DNA of 34,326 bases from Candidatus Gastranaerophilales bacterium (GTDB lineage: Bacteria; Cyanobacteriota; Vampirovibrionia; Gastranaerophilales; Gastranaerophilaceae). The notes beneath the pieces were generated by a model. The model searched no databases. It was not told the DNA's origin and saw nothing but the letters and a program-made list of their open reading frames with translations. Below, piece after piece: positions 15,171-23,406 of the stretch (position 1 is the first letter of the stretch; the number at the start of each line of letters is the position of its first letter). The stretch covers positions 1-34,326 of the forward strand of contig CALUZF010000005.1 in assembly GCA_944325165.1 (NCBI GenBank). The letters are read 5' to 3'. The translations under genes and the position numbers were made by a program.

Positions 15171-16934
15171 TTATGCTAATTGATTTTCTGATTTATTTTC
15201 AAGCTCTTCTATGAAATCTTCTATATCGTTGATTTTATTTAAAATGTATTTTGCGCCGATATGTCTATAGTTATTTATCATTTTGTTATAATCGCTATTT
15301 GGTGGAATTGTTGCAATAGTTTCTATGTTTGCCATATTTGCTGCTATAATATCGTCAATATTTCCGCCTATATATTTTATATTTTTATAAGGGCAGTTTT
15401 GAAGAATTTTAATAACACCTTTAGGACTTGGCTTAAATTCATTTTCTGATAAATCATCAGCACAGATACAATAATAAAAATATTTATCTATATTATATTT
15501 TTTTAGAGAATATTCAATTTCATTTTTATATCTGTTTGTAAAAAGAACTAAATCATATTTTTTAGACAATTCTTCAAGTATTTCTTTAGAAATCAAAAGT
15601 TTGTCATTATCAATTAAATATTCTTTTTTGATTTTTGGATTGTAGAATAAATTTTTGTAGGTTTTTATTATTTCATCTAATCCTAAAAGTATATTTTCTT
15701 TTTCAAGCAAAAATTTTATCGCGCTAAAATCATGGTTTATTCCATTGATTTTTTTAAATTGATAAATTTCTTCTATTGTAATTTCTTTATTTATAAAACT
15801 AGAATAGGTTTGACACAATGCCTTTTGATATGAATTTTTATCATCAAAAATTACATCTTCCACACCAAAAATCAAAACATCTTTTTTTGTTAATAATTCT
15901 AATATGTATTTCACCCCTCCAATAGTTGGAACTGTAATTCTAAGGCAAGAATTAACAGAAGAATTTTTTGGGAATTTTTTTGTAATCACGCCATATTTTT
16001 TAAATTTTTCATAATAAAAATCGTTATAATTTTTAAAATCACAAAGAATAAAATTTGCTTCGCTTGGATATGGCTCAAAGCCTGCATTTTTTAATCCTTG
16101 GGCTAAAAATTCTTTAGCTTTAAAATTAAGCTCTTTTATTTCATCAAGTCTTTTTGAATCATTTAAAATGCTTAATCCGCAATGAACTGAAATGGCATTA
16201 ACGCTATATGGTGATATTATTTTTTTGAGATTTTTTATTATTGAACTGTTTGCAATTATAACCCCAAGCCTTAATCCTGCTATGGCGAAATCTATAGAAA
16301 ATGATTTTATAATTGCAACATTATCATATTTTTCTTCTAATTCAATATAATCTTCAAAAGTTGCAGAATATGAAAAATTAATGTAAGTACAATCTATAAT
16401 AAATAATATATTTTTATGAATATCTATTATAGGCTCTAAAATTGATGGTCTTATTAATTCTCCTGTGGGGTTATTAGGAGTTGATATATAAATTATTTTT
16501 GTGTTTTGAGTTATACTTTCTTCTAATTTATTTTTATTAAAAATGAATTTTTCATCATAATCTATATATTTTGTTTTTGCACCATTAATTTTAGTGTATA
16601 ATTCGAGCATTGAAAAAGTAGGATTTAGAGATAAAATTTCTTCATCGTTTTCAAGATAAGCAGTTATTATTAAATCAAGTGCTTCATTGCAACCGTTTGA
16701 AAATAAAATATTATCTTTATTAATTTTATATTTTTCGCTAAATTTATCTTTTAATTTCCCGTATGTCGGATATAGGGATATTTCTTCATTTGGAATATTT
16801 TTTATAGCGCTTATTATATTATTAGAACAGCCATAAATGTTTTCATTTGAATCGAGCTTCAAGCGCCAATCTTGCTTGTATAAATCTGTATTGTGCGAAG
16901 ATATATTTTCAAGATTTTTTTTGGATTCAATCAT
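15171..16934 (-). CDS. HisC-like aminotransferase fused to a HAD domain, catalytic residues lost in both
   Basis: A 587-residue two-domain protein. Residues 1-350 follow histidinol-phosphate aminotransferase (fold type I): LDSNENIYG, STPNNPTGEL (151-160), Asp181 and Tyr184, GLRLG with Arg222, and LRITVP near the end. The PLP lysine, normally in a SFSKDFG-type box, reads SFSIDFA, with Ile214 in its place. Residues 352-578 follow an HAD phosphatase: motif II LFTNR (464-468) and motif III Lys501 (KPSPKG) are present, but motif I, normally FDxDG, reads FGVED (356-360) and motif IV GD reads GG (523-524), although DD (527-528) stays. It may be a non-enzymatic or repurposed protein. Its ATG has no ribosome site; a TATAAT lies 7 bases upstream. 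Confidence 0.88.
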   Translation of the reverse strand: MIESKKNLENISSHNTDLYKQDWRLKLDSNENIYGCSNNIISAIKNIPNEEISLYPTYGKLKDKFSEKYKINKDNILFSNGCNEALDLIITAYLENDEEILSLNPTFSMLELYTKINGAKTKYIDYDEKFIFNKNKLEESITQNTKIIYISTPNNPTGELIRPSILEPIIDIHKNILFIIDCTYINFSYSATFEDYIELEEKYDNVAIIKSFSIDFAIAGLRLGVIIANSSIIKNLKKIISPYSVNAISVHCGLSILNDSKRLDEIKELNFKAKEFLAQGLKNAGFEPYPSEANFILCDFKNYNDFYYEKFKKYGVITKKFPKNSSVNSCLRITVPTIGGVKYILELLTKKDVLIFGVEDVIFDDKNSYQKALCQTYSSFINKEITIEEIYQFKKINGINHDFSAIKFLLEKENILLGLDEIIKTYKNLFYNPKIKKEYLIDNDKLLISKEILEELSKKYDLVLFTNRYKNEIEYSLKKYNIDKYFYYCICADDLSENEFKPSPKGVIKILQNCPYKNIKYIGGNIDDIIAANMANIETIATIPPNSDYNKMINNYRHIGAKYILNKINDIEDFIEELENKSENQLA

Positions 16935-16947
16935 AGCAAAAATTATA
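16935..16947 (-). promoter_or_regulatory. Candidate leaderless promoter of the HisC-HAD gene
   Basis: On the minus strand a perfect TATAAT (16947-16942) is followed by 7 bases and then the ATG, so transcription would start at or next to the start codon. No Shine-Dalgarno sequence and no convincing -35 box are seen. Confidence 0.5.
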
Positions 16948-16974
16948 CTATATTTTTGCTTATAAATAAATCAA

Positions 16975-17775
16975 CTAGCGTTTTGCATATTGATATTTTT
17001 CTTTTACTTCTATTCTTAAATTTGCAAGCTCTATATCATCATAATCAACATAGTTTGTTTGAAATAGATTTCTTCCTGTTTTTATTACAAGCTCATTTGT
17101 ATCTTTTAAGATACTTTTTGGAACGACAATTTCAATATTATCCCCGTTTAGCTCAAGATTAGCAATTTTGTGTCCGTTAACAAAAACTTCGCTGGGTGAT
17201 GAATAAACTTTTGCGATTCTATTTTGTCCGCTTTCTTTGGCTTTTTTGGTATCCAAGCCTATAATTGTTCCTATTTTTACGACAACATCTTGTTTATTTG
17301 AACATTGAGGTCTTTTAAATGTTTTAGAAAGAAAATGCCCGTTGGCATCTGAGCGAAATTCATAACAATTAGCAGAATTATCACTGAACATATTATCACC
17401 TAAATGTATCACTCCTTGCGATATTTGCATATCAAAAGGACTTGCTTGTTCGATTCCTAGCTTTAGTGGAGAATTGAATACGCTATTATCAACAGTGAGT
17501 GAAAATATTTTATATCCGTCTTTTTCGACAAACATAATGGCTTTGTCGCTTATATCAGCATTTAATTTAAAATTACCGTTATTATCAGAATATGTTGTAT
17601 AATTTATTTCTGGTATTGAGATTTTTACGCCCGATATTGGTTCGTTTGTTTTAGAATCTATAACTTTATTGCCGTAATTTAAGTCATTATGGTCGATTTT
17701 TCCTGAAATCACATCGGCAAAACACGCGCCGGATAAGAAAGTTATATAAATTAGAACAGATATTATTTTTTTCAT
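16975..17775 (-). CDS. Secreted protein with carboxypeptidase-regulatory-like beta domain
   Basis: A 266-residue protein with a signal peptide (MKKIISVLIYITFLSGACFA, cleavage likely after Ala20). Residues about 30-100 look like a CarboxypepD_reg/Ig-like beta sandwich (KVIDSKTNEPISGVKISI, DNNGNFKLNADI, EKDGYKIFSL). The remainder is beta-rich with a Cys pair (NCYEF and PQCSN) that could form a disulfide, and ends in a basic helix. Probably periplasmic or surface-exposed. Ribosome site GAGG before the ATG. No function is assigned. Confidence 0.8.
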   Translation of the reverse strand: MKKIISVLIYITFLSGACFADVISGKIDHNDLNYGNKVIDSKTNEPISGVKISIPEINYTTYSDNNGNFKLNADISDKAIMFVEKDGYKIFSLTVDNSVFNSPLKLGIEQASPFDMQISQGVIHLGDNMFSDNSANCYEFRSDANGHFLSKTFKRPQCSNKQDVVVKIGTIIGLDTKKAKESGQNRIAKVYSSPSEVFVNGHKIANLELNGDNIEIVVPKSILKDTNELVIKTGRNLFQTNYVDYDDIELANLRIEVKEKYQYAKR

Positions 17776-17867
17776 TTTAACCTCGCTATTTATATGGTTT
17801 AAACGATTTTCAAGGTTAAAACAATGTATGAAAATTTAATATTGATTAGTAAAAAAGTGTAACAAAA

Positions 17868-17891
17868 AAACCGCCTGTATTAAGGCGGTTT
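17868..17891 (-). terminator. Terminator of the LysM gene
   Basis: A 9-bp perfect stem (17868-17876 with 17883-17891) with a 6-base loop, followed on the minus strand by a T run from the complementary A run at 17864-17870. It lies 20 bases past the LysM stop codon. Confidence 0.9.
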
Positions 17892-17910
17892 ATTGCAATT
17901 TAACAATTAT

Positions 17911-18483
17911 CTATCTTTCTTGAGAAACGGGTACGATAATTTCTTGACCGATTCTTATTGCTGCAGGATTTGTTATATTGTTAATTCTTTGAATTTCTAA
18001 GATTTTAGCTTCATCGTATTTGCCGTAAAATCTGTATGCAATACCATTTAGTGTATCGCCTTTTTTAACGATGTATTTTTCATTTGTTACTACAGCTTCG
18101 CTATTTGTATCTGTAATATTTTCAGTTCCGATAACTGCAACATTTGAAGTTGTTTCAATTTCATTAGGAACTTTTGGGTGCATTGAAAAAATTGAAACAA
18201 TTAATGTAATCATACACATAAACAATACGCCTGCAACAAAACCTATTGTTAAATAAACTGCAGGAGATTTTTGTTTGGTTGTTTTTGCAACATTGTGTAC
18301 TTTTTGAATACCTTTTTGAACATTACCCCATAAAATATCCAATTCTTGAGCTTTTGTGGCTCTATAATATTGGTTTAGTTGGGATTTTGTAGTTTGTTTT
18401 TTAATGTCTGTTTGTGAAATGTTAGCTAAAACTCCCATTTTTTCACGAGTCAGACCTGATCTATGTAATGTTGAACCTTTCAT
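17911..18483 (-). CDS. Single-pass membrane protein with C-terminal LysM domain
   Basis: A 190-residue protein with a cytoplasmic basic N-terminal part (1-73), a membrane helix (about 74-100, SPAVYLTIGFVAGVLFMCMI), a Thr/Ser/Glu linker, and a LysM peptidoglycan-binding domain (about 137-187: YIVKKGDTLNGIAYRFYG, then IRIGQEIIVP). Type II topology would put LysM in the periplasm against the cell wall. Such proteins anchor division or morphogenesis complexes, but nothing here fixes the role. The ATG has the ribosome site AGGTGA. Confidence 0.9.
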   Translation of the reverse strand: MKGSTLHRSGLTREKMGVLANISQTDIKKQTTKSQLNQYYRATKAQELDILWGNVQKGIQKVHNVAKTTKQKSPAVYLTIGFVAGVLFMCMITLIVSIFSMHPKVPNEIETTSNVAVIGTENITDTNSEAVVTNEKYIVKKGDTLNGIAYRFYGKYDEAKILEIQRINNITNPAAIRIGQEIIVPVSQER

Positions 18484-18568
18484 CTGTCACCTTTTATAAT
18501 AGTCCTTCTGACATGTTATAAAGAGGTTTGTTTAAAGTCAAGTTAGAGAATGTTTGTGTAAAGTTTTG

Positions 18569-19132
18569 TTAATCTTTCGATGTAATTGTTGTATTAGCGC
18601 AGCTAAACATGGAATCTAGTAATTCTTTATTTTTTTCTATATTAAATCCGCCTTCTTTTAAATATTCAATCATTCTTGATTTCCATAAGTTAAATAATTC
18701 TTCATTTGTCATATTAAGTGCATCTGCAATTTTTTTAAGCTCGCAAAAATCTATTTGTATTGGCTTTGCACCTCTTAAAATATCTACAAGCTCAAGTCTT
18801 TTCTTTCTTTCAAATAATTTTAGAAAATCAAGTGTTGAATAGTTATTAAACTTAATTAAATCTTTTAAAAGCAAAAGATTTTCACTAAATGTTATATTTT
18901 CGGATGGTATTTGATATTCTATAAAATCCTCTGGATTTATGTCCATAACTGTCGCAATACGCTCTAGCGTTATCGAGCGAGTTGAAAAAGGAATATTTTC
19001 ATCAATTAAATTATAAACATAAGATAGTGTCACACCTATCATTTGGGCGAATTCTTTCTTGTGTAGTTTATTTTTTTCTAAAAAGTCCGCTACCATCTTT
19101 GAGCTTTTTATTTCTGTATCGTGATTTTTCAT
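18569..19132 (-). CDS. XRE-family HTH regulator with two HTH-like halves
   Basis: A 187-residue DNA-binding protein. Residues about 12-70 form a Cro/C1 helix-turn-helix (VADFLEKNKLHKKEFAQMIG, VTLSYVYNLI, ITLERIATVMDINPEDFIEY). Residues about 86-146 look like a second, diverged copy (LLKDLIKFNNYSTLDFLKLF, then FCELKKIADALNMTNEELF). No effector domain is apparent. It stands alone between the LysM gene and pth; the target is unknown. No close ribosome site is seen; GGAG is about 15 bases upstream. Confidence 0.85.
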   Translation of the reverse strand: MKNHDTEIKSSKMVADFLEKNKLHKKEFAQMIGVTLSYVYNLIDENIPFSTRSITLERIATVMDINPEDFIEYQIPSENITFSENLLLLKDLIKFNNYSTLDFLKLFERKKRLELVDILRGAKPIQIDFCELKKIADALNMTNEELFNLWKSRMIEYLKEGGFNIEKNKELLDSMFSCANTTITSKD

Positions 19133-19261
19133 TTATATTGATTTTACTCCGTCTTGTATGCTATTTTACAAATAACCCTTTTTGTTTATTTTTTAATTAC
19201 CAATAAAGATAAATAACAAAGTGTAGTTCAAATTAACTTTAAAAGATGAAAGAAAATTAAA

Positions 19262-19816
19262 ATGAAAGCGATAATAGGATTAGGTAATCCTGAAGAAAAA
19301 TATAGATTTACTCGTCATAACACAGGTTTTCTAATGATGGACGAGGTTTTAAAAGCTCATAATATAACTTTAGCGGATAAGTTTAATTCATTTTTTGCAA
19401 AATCCGGTGATGTATTATATTTGCTTCCTAAAACATATATGAATTTATCTGGAAATGCAGTGCTTGAGCTTATGAATTTTTATAAATTAACAAATAAAGA
19501 TATTTTAGTTATTTATGATGATGCTACAATTGAATTTGGAACATTCAGACTAAAGAAAAACGGCTCATTTGGTGGTCATAACGGTATAAAATCAATTATA
19601 AATCGAATAGGAACGGATGTTTTTGATAGATTAAAAGTTGGTGTAGGATTAGTTCCATCTAATATGGCTATTGATAGTTTTGTGCTTGGAAATTTTTCTA
19701 AAGATGAAATGGAAGGTGTTTCAAAAATGGCACAAAAAACTGTAGAAGTTGTTGATTGCTGGTTAAAGGAAGGCATTGAAAAAGCTCAAAATAAATATAA
19801 CGGCAAAGTTATTTGA
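19262..19816 (+). CDS. pth: Peptidyl-tRNA hydrolase
   Basis: A 184-residue Pth that cleaves peptidyl-tRNA released from stalled ribosomes. Family boxes are clear: GLGNPEEKYRFTRHNTGF with catalytic His19, the PKTYMNLSG segment, and the DDATIEFGTFRLKKNGSFGG block followed by HNGIKSI. Normal length. Its stop codon lies directly next to the stop of the convergent membrane protein gene (19816/19817), leaving no room for a separate terminator. Confidence 0.97.
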   Translation: MKAIIGLGNPEEKYRFTRHNTGFLMMDEVLKAHNITLADKFNSFFAKSGDVLYLLPKTYMNLSGNAVLELMNFYKLTNKDILVIYDDATIEFGTFRLKKNGSFGGHNGIKSIINRIGTDVFDRLKVGVGLVPSNMAIDSFVLGNFSKDEMEGVSKMAQKTVEVVDCWLKEGIEKAQNKYNGKVI

Positions 19817-20602
19817 TTATATTTCTTTAGCTTCAACGTTGTCGAAATTAGCTTTTGCGATTTTTTGAATTAATTTACCTTTTGTAAAATATTCGTTAGT
19901 TTTTTCTTTAACATCATCAGATAAACCTTGAGCTAGTTTTGCTTGTGATAATGCAGAACCTGCAATTATACCGTATGGTGCAACCGCTGAGATAATTTCT
20001 GCTGATTTACGATGTTTTTTAATAAAAGGTTTATATGTATTTTCAATAAAACCTGCTAATTTTGTTTCATTAATTTCCTTGCTTAATTGAGCTGCTTCTC
20101 TTTTTAAGAATTTTAAAGTTTTTCTTCCTGCTTTTGAGTTTTTAAATAAAACTGCACCAGCAGCAACTGCGCCGATACCTGCTGTAACTTTTGCAATAGA
20201 CATTAATATTTTTGGAGTGTTAATGCCGTTATTTTCTTCTTTGTGTTTTTCGATTTTATCGCTTAATATCTCGCTACCTGCACCAATTGCACTTGATAGC
20301 GCTAAAAAACCCAACCCTGCACCAGCTTTCGCTGCTAATTTCCCGGGTTGGGTTAATGCTATAGTAGTTCCTAGTAATGTTGTTGTAATCGCAGGCATCG
20401 CCTTTAATAATCGCATTTTACCGCTATTTTGCACATCTTTATGTGCTCTCATAAGACTTTGCAGTGCGAGTGCTTCTTCGCTTATCTGCTCGTAATGCTT
20501 GTATCGCAATTTTCTGTTCGAGCTTCGGGTGTTATTCGACCCTTTAAATGTGGTAAATCTTTTCGGTTTGCAACAATTTAATGTTGTTTCGTTGATTAAC
20601 AT
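19817..20602 (-). CDS. Hypothetical membrane protein
   Basis: A 261-residue protein with a polar N-terminal part (MLINETTLNCCKPKRFTTFK), basic stretches and three or four hydrophobic Gly/Ala-rich helices (about residues 68-86, 91-110, 129-151 and 201-218). No catalytic motif or family is recognised. It is moderately basic, so it may be an inner-membrane protein with cytoplasmic loops. Ribosome site AGAGG. The FTTFKG segment near the start recalls the TSFGN segment of the unknown protein at 9012-9467. Confidence 0.75.
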   Translation of the reverse strand: MLINETTLNCCKPKRFTTFKGSNNTRSSNRKLRYKHYEQISEEALALQSLMRAHKDVQNSGKMRLLKAMPAITTTLLGTTIALTQPGKLAAKAGAGLGFLALSSAIGAGSEILSDKIEKHKEENNGINTPKILMSIAKVTAGIGAVAAGAVLFKNSKAGRKTLKFLKREAAQLSKEINETKLAGFIENTYKPFIKKHRKSAEIISAVAPYGIIAGSALSQAKLAQGLSDDVKEKTNEYFTKGKLIQKIAKANFDNVEAKEI

Positions 20603-20733
20603 TTTTCCTCTTTAGGGAACTTGCCCCACAATATTAATTTTATACTACTATTGTATACCAATATAAAAATAATGCAATACTATGTAAAGAAAAGTTCATA
20701 TATTAAAATTATAAAACCATTAGAATAACATTA

Positions 20734-20742
20734 TGGTATAAT
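20734..20742 (+). promoter_or_regulatory. Extended -10 promoter of the synthase-miaB-serC operon
   Basis: TGGTATAAT matches TGnTATAAT exactly, 28 bases before the ATG at 20771, leaving room for a short leader with AGGGG as ribosome site. Confidence 0.65.
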
Positions 20743-20770
20743 ACTTTTACTAGTTAATTTTAGGGGCATT

Positions 20771-22075
20771 ATGAACTATATAAAATTTGTAGATGTAACA
20801 AACAGAGACGGCGTTCAAACTTCACGTTTGGGATTAGCAAAATTACAAAAAACAATTATTAATATCATGCTCAATGAAATGGGTATAACTCAAAGCGAAT
20901 TTGGATTTCCCACAACGCAACATGAGCTAAATTATTTAAACGGTAATTTAGAGCTTGTTGAGCGAGGTGTTATCAATAAAACAAGACTTTCGGGCTGGAT
21001 GAGGGCAATAAAATCTGATGTCATTGAGTCTTTTAAAAATGTTCCTAAATTACAATATATTAATATGTCGCAATCTACGTCAAAACAGATGATTGATGGA
21101 AAATATTTAGGTAAAAAAACCCCTAAAGATATATTAAACGATACTCTAGAAGCAATTAATGAAGCAATTAATCAGAATGCAAAAGACATAGGAGTTAATG
21201 CTGAAGATGCTTCAAGATCTGATTTGGATTATTTGATTGAGTATGCTAAACAATGTAAAAAATATGGCGCAACACGTTTCAGATATTGTGATACATTAGG
21301 ATATGACGACCCTAAAACAGCTTATGATAGAATATATGCTATTGCAAAAGAAACAGGCATGGAAATGGAAATGCATTTTCATAATGATTTAGGAATGGCT
21401 ACTGCATGTTCTGTAATGGGCGCTAAAGCTGCAATTGACGCTGGTGTTCATGCTTGGATTAATACTGCAATAAATGGCATGGGAGAGCGTGCTGGTAATG
21501 CGGATTTAGTTTCTTGTATATTGGCTATTGAAAAATCAAGCGGTTTTAAGGATAAATATTTTATTGATCCGCAAATTGACGTTTCAAAAGCATGGAAATT
21601 GGCTAAATATACTTCTTATGCTTTTGGTGTACCAATTCCTATAAATCAAGTTGCGGTCGGTGCTAATGCTTTTGCACATGAATCTGGAATCCATGCTGAT
21701 GGCGCGCTAAAAGATAGACGAAACTATGAACTGTATGATTTTGAAGAATTAGGCAGAGGCGAACCTGAAATAATTGAAACAGGAAGAATGATTACAGTTG
21801 GTGAATATGCTGGCATTAAAGGTTTTAGAAATGTATATGATTCGCTAGAGCTTGAATTTCATGATGATAATGAAGCAAGGAATATTTTGGAATTAGCTCG
21901 TTATGCAAATGTCCATACTCAAAAACCTTTAACAGATAGTGAGCTAAAATTTATTTATTATTATCCTAATATTGCTGCAAAAATTATGACAGTAAATCCT
22001 TATTATATGCCTCAAGGAGCACTAAAAGAAAGAATGGATAAGTTTGAGCATGTTGCAGGGTCTGCAATTATTTAG
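20771..22075 (+). CDS. LeuA/NifV-type acyl-CoA condensing synthase, possibly Re-citrate synthase
   Basis: A 434-residue DRE-TIM synthase that condenses acetyl-CoA with a 2-oxo acid. The catalytic opening VDVTNRDGVQTSRLG, the metal-binding HFHND pair (near residue 204), and the NGMGERAGNADL and HESGIHADG boxes are all intact. It lacks the long regulatory domain of IPM synthase. Homocitrate synthase is the usual automatic label, but an anaerobe with no nif genes in view has little use for it. The opening is like what I remember of the Clostridium kluyveri Re-citrate synthase, which would make citrate for glutamate synthesis. First gene of an operon with miaB and serC. Confidence 0.85.
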   Translation: MNYIKFVDVTNRDGVQTSRLGLAKLQKTIINIMLNEMGITQSEFGFPTTQHELNYLNGNLELVERGVINKTRLSGWMRAIKSDVIESFKNVPKLQYINMSQSTSKQMIDGKYLGKKTPKDILNDTLEAINEAINQNAKDIGVNAEDASRSDLDYLIEYAKQCKKYGATRFRYCDTLGYDDPKTAYDRIYAIAKETGMEMEMHFHNDLGMATACSVMGAKAAIDAGVHAWINTAINGMGERAGNADLVSCILAIEKSSGFKDKYFIDPQIDVSKAWKLAKYTSYAFGVPIPINQVAVGANAFAHESGIHADGALKDRRNYELYDFEELGRGEPEIIETGRMITVGEYAGIKGFRNVYDSLELEFHDDNEARNILELARYANVHTQKPLTDSELKFIYYYPNIAAKIMTVNPYYMPQGALKERMDKFEHVAGSAII

Positions 22076-22083
22076 GATATAAA

Positions 22084-23388
22084 ATGAAGAAATTATTTAT
22101 AGATACTCTTGGATGTCAAATGAATAAATCAGATACTGAAAGAATTGTAGGTATGTTATCTTGTTTTGATTATGAGAGAACTCAAGATGAAAATGAAGCT
22201 GATTTATTTATAGTAAATACTTGTGCAATACGTCAATTATCGGTTGATAAAGCGTATTCAAGGCTTGGTAATTGGGGAAAAATTAAAAGAGAAAATAAAG
22301 ATAGAAATATTAAAATTGCTATTTGCGGTTGTGTATCAAATTTAGAAAAAGAAGAACTGTTAAAGAAATTTCCTTATCTTGATTTAGTTTTCGGAACAAG
22401 AAATATATACGAGCTTCCAAAACTTTTAGAAAAAATCGAGGATGAGAGAATTTGTGCTCTTGATGATATGCCAATTTGCGAAAATGATTATGAAATAATA
22501 CGTGAAAAATCAACAAACGCTTGGCTTCCAATTATGGAAGGATGTAATAATTTTTGTTCATATTGCGTTGTTCCATATACAAGAGGCAGGGAGCGCTCAA
22601 GAAGTATTGAGGCAATTTTAAAAGAAGCAAAAGATATTCTATCTAAAGGTTTTAAAGAAATTACACTTTTAGGACAAAATGTTGATAGTTACGGCAAAAA
22701 CCTTGAAAATAAACCTAATTTTGCTCAATTATTGAAAGCATTAGATGAGCTAGAGGGCGATTTTAGAATACGTTTTACTTCATCATATCCTACTGATATT
22801 ACAGATGAAGTAATTGAGGTTGTAAAAAATTCAAAACATATTTGTGAATGTTTTCATATTCCTATGCAATCGGGAAATGATAGAATTTTGCGTGCAATGA
22901 ATAGAAGATATAATGTTGAGCAATATAGACAAATTGTTCAAAAAATCAGAAATAACATAAAAAATGTTACTATAACATCTGATTTTATTGCAGGTTTTCC
23001 TTCTGAAACAGAGGAAGAATTTTTAGATACCATTAAAGCAATTGATGAATTACAATTAGATTATTCAAACACTGCTGCTTATTCTCCAAGACCGATTACA
23101 AAAGCAGGTAAAATGGTTGATTTATTTATTGATGATGAAGAAAAGAAAAGACGACTTGCAATTTTGAATGAAAAAGTTAAAGAAGCAAGCTTAAAATCAA
23201 ATGAAAAATATATTGGCTCTATCCTTGAAATATTGATTGATGATGTTAAAGATGGTATTTATCAAGGCAGAACAAGAAATAATAAAGTTGTACATATTCA
23301 AGATGATAAAAAATATGAAATAGGTCAATTTGTTGATGTAAAAATTGAAAGAGTAACAACTTGGTGTATGTTTGGCAGAAGTATTTAG
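22084..23388 (+). CDS. miaB: tRNA-2-methylthio-N6-isopentenyladenosine synthase
   Basis: A 434-residue radical-SAM methylthiotransferase that adds the 2-methylthio group to i6A37 of tRNAs. The N-terminal UPF0004 cluster cysteines are Cys11 (TLGCQMN), Cys47 (NTCAIR) and Cys81/Cys83 (CGCVSN); the radical-SAM triad is Cys154, Cys158 and Cys161 (CNNFCSYC). The VVPYTRGRERSR segment and LLGQNVDSYG are typical of MiaB rather than MtaB or RimO. A TRAM domain closes the protein (about 370-434). It starts 8 bases after the synthase gene. Confidence 0.97.
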   Translation: MKKLFIDTLGCQMNKSDTERIVGMLSCFDYERTQDENEADLFIVNTCAIRQLSVDKAYSRLGNWGKIKRENKDRNIKIAICGCVSNLEKEELLKKFPYLDLVFGTRNIYELPKLLEKIEDERICALDDMPICENDYEIIREKSTNAWLPIMEGCNNFCSYCVVPYTRGRERSRSIEAILKEAKDILSKGFKEITLLGQNVDSYGKNLENKPNFAQLLKALDELEGDFRIRFTSSYPTDITDEVIEVVKNSKHICECFHIPMQSGNDRILRAMNRRYNVEQYRQIVQKIRNNIKNVTITSDFIAGFPSETEEEFLDTIKAIDELQLDYSNTAAYSPRPITKAGKMVDLFIDDEEKKRRLAILNEKVKEASLKSNEKYIGSILEILIDDVKDGIYQGRTRNNKVVHIQDDKKYEIGQFVDVKIERVTTWCMFGRSI

Positions 23389-23406
23389 TCTAGTAAGGAG
23401 CGAAAA

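Noticed and set aside
15171-16934. Frameshifted or decaying pseudogene
   Set aside because: The frame is open across 587 codons and the fold motifs other than catalytic positions are well kept, so decay is not the simplest reading.
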